Shown: piece after piece, positions 1 to 4,345 of the stretch
How the letters are laid out: every line of letters begins with the position of its first letter
How positions within the stretch are numbered: the stretch's first letter is position 1
Assembly (NCBI GenBank): GCA_003551325.1
Contig: PUMK01000312.1
Location: 1 to 6,065 of the forward strand
DNA from: Candidatus Acetothermia bacterium
Lineage (GTDB): Bacteria > Bipolaricaulota > Bipolaricaulia > Bipolaricaulales > Bipolaricaulaceae
Direction: 5' to 3'
DNA: 6,065 bases
Translations under genes and position numbers: made by a program
The notes under the pieces: generated by a model
Seen by the model: the letters and a program-made list of their open reading frames with translations, nothing else
What the model was told of the DNA's origin: nothing
Database searches by the model: none

Positions 1-702
1 CATGGACTCCCCGCTGTCGGCATCCCCCAGACCATCGACAACGACATCGCCGGAACCGACTACGCGATCGGGTTTCACACTGCGTTGGTCACCGTGACCG
101 ACGCTTTGGACAGGCTGCACACCACAGCCCACGCCCATCACCGCCTTCTCATCCTGGAGGTCATGGGGCGGGACTCGGGCTGGATCGCACTGCTCGGGGG
201 TATGGCCGGAGGCGCCGACGTGATCCTGGTGCCCGAGCACTCGTTCTCCCTGGACTTCGTGGAGCAACGCATCCAGCAACGCCTGGACCAGGGCAAGCGG
301 TTCTCCATCATCGTCATCGCCGAGGGGGCCAAGCCCCAGGAGCTTGGGGGCAAGCAGGTCACCCAAGGTGAGGTTGATGCGTTCGGGCACGTCCAACTCG
401 GTGGCATCGGCTATTGGCTGGCAGGGCAACTCCAAGCACGGGCCAACCTTAGGATGACACCGCGGGTGACCGTGCTTGCCTATCTGCAGCGAGGCGGGGT
501 GGCCGCCCCGTTTGACCGGCTGCTGGCCACAAGGTTCGGCGTGGCAGCAGTGGAGTTCACGATGGCCGGGCAGTTCGACGTCATGACCGCGTTACAAGGG
601 ACGAGGATCGTGCCCGTGCCGCTCGGTGAAGCCCTTGCCGGTACACCCAAGGCCCTTGACCCAGAATTGTTGCGCGTAGCACAGGCGATCGGGCTCAGCT
701 GA
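1..702 (+). CDS. pfkA: 6-phosphofructokinase, C-terminal two thirds (5' end outside window)
   Basis: The encoded enzyme phosphorylates fructose 6-phosphate to fructose 1,6-bisphosphate in the cytoplasm (glycolysis). The frame is open from base 1, so the gene starts before the window; 233 residues are visible of the roughly 320-350 usual for the family. The catalytic TIDND motif lies at 31-45 (first Asp at 37-39). The substrate-binding Arg after His-His is at 142-144, MGR at 163-171, the AEGAKP block with its conserved Glu at 322-324, and the QRGG loop at 487-498. The AEGAKP block and the DAFGHVQLGG and LATRFG stretches resemble the group III PFKs of actinobacteria, some of which use pyrophosphate. 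The residue before TIDND, usually Gly in ATP enzymes and Lys in PPi enzymes, is Gln here (28-30). The usual His of the LGH-QRGG motif is Tyr (481-483). The other phosphoryl-donor determinant (the GGDGS region) is outside the window, so ATP versus PPi use is undecided. It is probably the first visible gene of an operon with the peptidase 16 bases downstream. Confidence 0.94.
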   Translation, partial: HGLPAVGIPQTIDNDIAGTDYAIGFHTALVTVTDALDRLHTTAHAHHRLLILEVMGRDSGWIALLGGMAGGADVILVPEHSFSLDFVEQRIQQRLDQGKRFSIIVIAEGAKPQELGGKQVTQGEVDAFGHVQLGGIGYWLAGQLQARANLRMTPRVTVLAYLQRGGVAAPFDRLLATRFGVAAVEFTMAGQFDVMTALQGTRIVPVPLGEALAGTPKALDPELLRVAQAIGLS

Positions 703-708
703 AGGAGG
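703..708 (+). promoter_or_regulatory. Ribosome binding site of the S41 peptidase gene
   Basis: AGGAGG directly follows the pfkA stop and lies 10 bases before the ATG at 719. It is a near-perfect anti-SD match and supports that start. The 16-base gap to pfkA leaves no room for a separate promoter of normal size. Confidence 0.8.
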
Positions 709-718
709 GATCACACCT

Positions 719-1858
719 ATGCTCAAGCGTGTGTTCATCGTGGCGGTGGCGCTCACACTGAGCGCCGTACCGACGTTGTCCGCCGACGACCCCCTCGACA
801 TCATCGGCGAGGTGTACCAGCTCATTCGCAGCCACTACTACAAGACCGACGAACTCGAACCCGAGCAGCTCTTACACGGCGCGTTGCGGGGGATGGTCGA
901 AGCATTGGGCGATCCGTACTCGGAGTTCTTCACTCCGGAGGAGCACGAGGCGTGGTCGAAGACCCTGCGTGGGGAGTACAGCGGTGTGGGGATCGAGATT
1001 GGAATACGCGACAACGCCGTGACCGTCATCGCGCCCCTGGACGGGACACCCGCCGACCGTGCCGGCGTACGCCCCGGTGACAAGATCCGCAAGGTCGACG
1101 GAACGTCCACGGACGGCTGGCGCCTGGATCAAGCCTCGGCAGCCATCCGCGGCGAAGCCGGCACCACGGTCACCCTCACCTTGGAGCGTGCCGATGGGGA
1201 ACTCGAGGACGTCGTGCTTGAACGCGCAGTGATCCGCCTGGAGTCTGTGAGGTCGCGGGTGCTCGATGAGGCGCCCGTCGGTTACATACGCCTGTTCCGC
1301 ATGGACCTCGATACCCCGGCTAAGGTCGGGGGAGCCTTGTTCAACCTACCCCTCAACGAACTGGACGGGATCATCGTCGATCTCAGACGCAACCCAGGGG
1401 GCTACGTGGGTGCCGCAGTGGAGTCCGCGGGGTTCTTCCTCGAAAGGGGGAAGGTGGTGGTGACAACCGCTGGTCCGTCGTACGGCGAGCGCACCTTCCG
1501 TTCGCGCGGGGGAAACATCCCCGACCTTCCCCTCGTGGTGCTCATCGATGAAGGGACCGCCTCGGCGGCAGAGATCCTTGCCGGTGCATTGCAGGACCAT
1601 GACGTCGCGGTCTTGATCGGACGCCCCACCTTCGGCAAGGGCGTTATCCAACAGGAAGCGCTCACCCTCCCCGACGGTTCGGTCATCAAACTGACGGTTG
1701 CCCAATACTTCACACCCGACGGACGACCTGTACACGACACCGGCTTGACGCCGGACATTCACGTCGAGCACGATCCTGACGCCCCAGGGGATCCAGTCCT
1801 CGAGGAGGCGCTGGCGTGGATCCGCAGCCAGTTGTCCACACCCGTGCGCACGCCCTGA
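719..1858 (+). CDS. Secreted S41-family carboxy-terminal processing peptidase (CtpA/CtpB/Prc type)
   Basis: This is a 379-residue serine protease of the C-terminal processing family, which trims or degrades substrates at exposed C-termini outside the cytoplasm. Residues 1-22 form a signal peptide: basic MLKR, a hydrophobic core, and likely cleavage after LSA before Asp23. A helical N-terminal region (about 24-85) contains the family's LGDPYSEFF-type motif. A PDZ domain follows at about 87-165 (YSGVGIEIG; AGVRPGDKI). The S41 core runs from about 175 to 350 with DLRRNPGG at 221-228. The catalytic residues are Ser282 in EGTASAAE, Lys307 in TFGKG and Gln311. The Ser-Lys spacing of 25 and Lys-Gln spacing of 4 match the known CtpB/Tsp arrangement, so the enzyme should be active. 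There is no long C-terminal extension or peptidoglycan-binding domain after the core. The ATG start is fixed by a strong SD and by the signal peptide beginning at residue 1. The symbol is left open because CtpA and CtpB cannot be told apart here. Substrate unknown. Confidence 0.95.
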   Translation: MLKRVFIVAVALTLSAVPTLSADDPLDIIGEVYQLIRSHYYKTDELEPEQLLHGALRGMVEALGDPYSEFFTPEEHEAWSKTLRGEYSGVGIEIGIRDNAVTVIAPLDGTPADRAGVRPGDKIRKVDGTSTDGWRLDQASAAIRGEAGTTVTLTLERADGELEDVVLERAVIRLESVRSRVLDEAPVGYIRLFRMDLDTPAKVGGALFNLPLNELDGIIVDLRRNPGGYVGAAVESAGFFLERGKVVVTTAGPSYGERTFRSRGGNIPDLPLVVLIDEGTASAAEILAGALQDHDVAVLIGRPTFGKGVIQQEALTLPDGSVIKLTVAQYFTPDGRPVHDTGLTPDIHVEHDPDAPGDPVLEEALAWIRSQLSTPVRTP

Positions 1859-1860
1859 AC

Positions 1861-1866
1861 GAGGAG
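1861..1866 (+). promoter_or_regulatory. Ribosome binding site supporting the TTG start of gpsA
   Basis: GAGGAG lies two bases after the peptidase stop and ends 4 bases before the TTG at 1871. The spacing is slightly short, but no other start fits: the dinucleotide-binding motif begins at residue 7 from this TTG, and the next in-frame Met is residue 44, well inside the fold. Confidence 0.65.
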
Positions 1867-1870
1867 ACCT

Positions 1871-2863
1871 TTGCGAACAGCGATTCTGGGCGGTGGCAGT
1901 TGGGGGACGGCCTTCGCCATCCACCTCGTTCGATGCGGGCACGCGGCCACGTTGTGGACGCGCAGCCCTGAAGCGGCCCGAACGCTCGCCGACCAACGCA
2001 TGAACCCGGTCTACCTTCCCGGGATCGAACTTCCGGACGAACTCGCTGTCACGCATCGATGCTCCCACGCCTTGGCCAATGCGGACACGGTGTTCTTCGC
2101 CGTGCCAAGCTTCGCCGTACGCGAGACCGCCAGGGCTTGTGCTCCATCCCTTGCCGCCGAGGTCCCGTTGGTCCACCTGGCCAAAGGCCTCGAACCCTGC
2201 TCGGGCCTGCGCGTGTCGCAGATCTTGGAGCAGGAGCTTCCCGGCCACCCCCTGTTTGCCCTCTCCGGACCCTCCCACGCTGAGGAGGTGGCCGCCGGTC
2301 AACCAACTGCCGTGGTGCTTGCCGGCCGCTCAACCTCATTGGGTAAGGAGCTCCAGGAGCAGCTTATGGCTCCTGTGTTTCGCGTGTACCTCGCACGGGA
2401 TCTCCTCGGGGTGGAGTATTGCGGGGTGGTGAAGAACGTTCTCGCCGTGGGGGCAGGCATCTCCGACGGCCTTGGCTACGGTGACAACACGCGCGCTGCA
2501 CTCGTTACCCGAGGGCTGGCGGAGTTGGTCCGCTTCGGAACAGCGCTGGGGGCACAACAGGAGACGTTCTACGGACTGGCCGGCCTAGGTGATCTCGTCG
2601 TCACGGCGACCAGCGATCTATCCCGCAACCGACAGGTCGGTATCCGCCTTGGCCGCGGTGAGCGTAGGAGCGCCATCATCGCCGACATGCGCATGGTCGC
2701 CGAAGGACTGCACGCAGCGGCAACGCTCTGGGAGCGCGCACAACACCACCACGTTGACATGCCGATCACCGAAGCCGTATACCGCATCGCATACCTGGAT
2801 GAGTCGCCCCTCCAGCATATGCGCAACCTCATGGAACGGCCTCCGAAGTGGGAACAGCCATGA
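1871..2863 (+). CDS. gpsA: NAD(P)-dependent glycerol-3-phosphate dehydrogenase
   Basis: The enzyme reduces dihydroxyacetone phosphate to sn-glycerol 3-phosphate, the backbone precursor of phospholipids, in the cytoplasm. At 330 residues it has normal family length. The N-terminal Rossmann motif is GGGSWG at 7-12 (most homologues have GAGSWG). The conserved AKGLE block carries Lys105, and SGPSHAEE is at 132-139. The catalytic-domain signature has Lys188 in VVKN, followed by GISDGLGYGDNTRAAL. GLAGLGDLVVT contains Asp241, and the SRNRQVG loop is at 251-257. All key residues are present, so it should be functional. Translation starts at TTG, preceded by GAGGAG; this start gives the standard beginning Met-Arg-Thr-Ala-Ile-Leu-Gly. 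Only 12 bases separate it from the peptidase gene, which indicates co-transcription. Its TGA stop overlaps an ATG at 2860 that opens a short reading frame leading to cysS. Upstream pfkA makes the precursor of its triose-phosphate substrate, a plausible but unproven reason for the clustering. Confidence 0.96.
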   Translation: MRTAILGGGSWGTAFAIHLVRCGHAATLWTRSPEAARTLADQRMNPVYLPGIELPDELAVTHRCSHALANADTVFFAVPSFAVRETARACAPSLAAEVPLVHLAKGLEPCSGLRVSQILEQELPGHPLFALSGPSHAEEVAAGQPTAVVLAGRSTSLGKELQEQLMAPVFRVYLARDLLGVEYCGVVKNVLAVGAGISDGLGYGDNTRAALVTRGLAELVRFGTALGAQQETFYGLAGLGDLVVTATSDLSRNRQVGIRLGRGERRSAIIADMRMVAEGLHAAATLWERAQHHHVDMPITEAVYRIAYLDESPLQHMRNLMERPPKWEQP

Positions 2864-2940
2864 GGGCAACAGCGGAGCCAGGCCGCATGGTGCCCTCGGC
2901 AAGATGTGGGTACCATCCTCGGCGGAGGTGGTACCGTTGA
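2860..2940 (+). CDS. Possible 26-residue leader ORF linking gpsA and cysS
   Basis: A reading frame of 26 codons plus stop starts at an ATG overlapping the gpsA stop (ATGA, 2860-2863). Its TGA (2938-2940) overlaps the cysS TTG start (TTGA, 2937-2940). It has no strong SD of its own, so it would depend on ribosomes finishing gpsA. The peptide is Arg-rich (six Arg) with a single Cys, codon 16 (TGT, 2905-2907), one base before the 5' arm of a hairpin that hides the cysS ribosome binding site. Translation through it would melt the hairpin and deliver ribosomes to the cysS start. This resembles regulatory leader peptides, but a frame this short can arise by chance and I recognise no homologue. Alternatively the gap is simply untranslated. 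Confidence 0.35.
   Translation: MRATAEPGRMVPSARCGYHPRRRWYR
2909..2935 (+). promoter_or_regulatory. Hairpin sequestering the cysS Shine-Dalgarno sequence
   Basis: Bases 2909-2915 (GGTACCA) pair perfectly with 2929-2935 (TGGTACC). After one bulged T (2916), CCT at 2917-2919 pairs with AGG at 2926-2928, and C2920 can pair with G2925. The cysS SD, GGAGG at 2924-2928, lies mostly inside the upper stem and would be masked. The helix ends one base before the TTG start. No T-run follows, so it does not look like an intrinsic terminator. Ribosome-driven opening from the short upstream frame, or thermal opening, are possible control modes; neither is shown by the sequence alone. Confidence 0.5.
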
Positions 2941-4337
2941 GGCTCAGAAACACGCTGTCCCGGAGGCTTGAGGAACTGCATCCTGAAAACGGGACAGTGC
3001 GGATGTACGTCTGTGGCCCCACCGTGTACGACCGCTTCCACATCGGCAACGCTCGACCGTTCTTGGTGTTCGACGCACTACGGCGCTACCTGGAGTCGCG
3101 GGGACTCAACGTCATCTACGTGCAGAACATCACCGACATCGAGGACAAGATCATCGCCCGGGCTGCCGAGGAGGGACGCTCCCCCGAGGAGGTAGCGGCC
3201 GACTACACGGAGAAGTACGTCGAGGACTGTTCCGCACTCGGTATTCGGCCGGCCACGCACGCCCCTCGAGCTACCGCCTATGTAGCCCAGATGGTGGAGA
3301 TGATCGAGCAGCTCGTCGACCAAGGCCACGCATATGTAGTGGATGGCGATGTGTACTTCTCCGTGGCCAGCTTTCCCGAGTATGGAAAGCTCTCCGGACG
3401 GACGCTTGAAGATCTGGAGGCCGGTGCCCGAATCGCGATCAGCGACCGAAAGCGCGATCCCCTGGACTTCACGCTGTGGAAATCCTCCAAACCCGGAGAA
3501 CCACACTGGCCCTCTCCATGGGGGGACGGACGTCCCGGCTGGCACACCGAATGTGTGGCCATGGTCCGCGATATCCTGGGGGATACGGCCGACATACACG
3601 CCGGCGGCTACGACCTCGTCTTCCCTCACCACGAGAACGAACTCGCCCAGGCGGAGGCCCTCACGGGGAAACCCTTCGCCCGCATCTGGCTCCACAACGG
3701 TCTCCTCATCGTCGGAGGACAACGGATGGGGAAGTCCCTGGGGAACTTCGAATACGCGCACAGCGTGGTCGAGCGCCACGGCATGGAACCTGTCCGCTAC
3801 TTCTACCTATCCCGCGACTGGCGGAAACCCCTCGACTTCTCTCACGCGGCGGTCGAAGAAGCCGGACGCGCCGTCCAACGCGTGTACGGGCTCCTGTGGG
3901 AAGCCGACCGTCTCGAGGAGGGAACACCACCCGACGAGGACTTCATCCGTACACTCTCCGCGCTCGAGACGCGCTACCATGCGTCGCTTGAGGAGGACTT
4001 CAACACGGCCGGAGCCCTCGGCATCCTGCAGGAGATGGTGGGCGAGACCCACCGACGCAGCACGGGCACCACCCAACCCGGAGACGCGCAGGCGGCAGCG
4101 GCCCTCGTGCGGCGCCTCGCCGAACCCCTTGGCCTGTTCCAAGCGTCCCCGCCGGCCACCGAGGGCCTCACCGAGGAGCTTCTCGGGCTCCTCGTCGAAC
4201 TCCGCGGAGAGCTTCGCAACCAACGGTTGTTCCCGCTAGCCGATCGGATCCGCGACCGCTTGACCGAACTCGGTGTGGAACTCCGTGACGGCGCTCAGGG
4301 AACCTCGTGGAGCGTGTCCCGAGAGCGTGACGCTTAG
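2937..4337 (+). CDS. cysS: Cysteinyl-tRNA synthetase
   Basis: This class I aminoacyl-tRNA synthetase charges tRNA-Cys with cysteine in the cytoplasm. From the TTG at 2937 it has 466 residues, close to the usual 460-470. This start gives the typical opening (Met-Arg-Leu-Arg-Asn-Thr-Leu) and sits 8 bases after GGAGG (2924-2928). An open frame extending further upstream overlaps gpsA and is not family sequence. The zinc ligands are Cys26 (MYVCGPTVYD), Cys206 (WHTEC), His231 and Glu235 (FPHHENE), which match the spacing of the E. coli enzyme. The HIGH box is HIGN at 35-38, a common variant in this family. The KMSKS loop reads RMGKS at 263-267, with the catalytic second Lys kept. The helical DALR-type tRNA-binding domain covers roughly 310-420, and a short C-terminal segment resembles the family's end (ADRIRDRLTELG...). 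It appears complete and functional. It is probably co-transcribed with gpsA; a hairpin over its SD suggests translational control. It converges on gcvT 8 bases downstream. Confidence 0.96.
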   Translation: MRLRNTLSRRLEELHPENGTVRMYVCGPTVYDRFHIGNARPFLVFDALRRYLESRGLNVIYVQNITDIEDKIIARAAEEGRSPEEVAADYTEKYVEDCSALGIRPATHAPRATAYVAQMVEMIEQLVDQGHAYVVDGDVYFSVASFPEYGKLSGRTLEDLEAGARIAISDRKRDPLDFTLWKSSKPGEPHWPSPWGDGRPGWHTECVAMVRDILGDTADIHAGGYDLVFPHHENELAQAEALTGKPFARIWLHNGLLIVGGQRMGKSLGNFEYAHSVVERHGMEPVRYFYLSRDWRKPLDFSHAAVEEAGRAVQRVYGLLWEADRLEEGTPPDEDFIRTLSALETRYHASLEEDFNTAGALGILQEMVGETHRRSTGTTQPGDAQAAAALVRRLAEPLGLFQASPPATEGLTEELLGLLVELRGELRNQRLFPLADRIRDRLTELGVELRDGAQGTSWSVSRERDA

Positions 4338-4345
4338 CGAACGCA
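4338..4345. other. Eight-base convergent junction between cysS and gcvT stops
   Basis: The cysS TAG ends at 4337 and the minus-strand gcvT TGA occupies 4346-4348. Eight bases cannot hold a terminator, so each transcript must end inside the other gene's coding region or by Rho. Confidence 0.9.

Noticed and set aside
1346..2302. Long minus-strand open frame (318 codons) opposite the peptidase and gpsA
   Set aside because: It is antisense to two clear genes, has no recognisable motif and low-complexity Arg/Gly-rich content, as expected from GC-rich codon bias.
2904..2930. ATG at 2904 or GTG at 2928 as the cysS start
   Set aside because: Neither has a ribosome binding site at proper distance, and both add residues that the family lacks.
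2589..2936. Upstream extension of the cysS reading frame into gpsA
   Set aside because: The extension overlaps the conserved C-terminal part of gpsA in another frame and has no CysRS-like sequence. The TTG at 2937 has the SD and the family N-terminus.
3039..3050. HIGN in place of HIGH in CysRS as an anomaly
   Set aside because: HIGN occurs in ordinary CysRS such as that of Bacillus. The RMGKS loop keeps the essential Lys, so neither is strong evidence of altered function.
3078..3779. Minus-strand open frame of 233 codons opposite cysS
   Set aside because: It is antisense to the conserved catalytic domain of CysRS and has no motif or ribosome binding site that I could support.
3343..4239. 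Plus-strand open frame of 298 codons inside cysS
   Set aside because: It is a frame-shifted shadow of cysS, rich in Ser/Pro/Arg/Thr, with no family resemblance.
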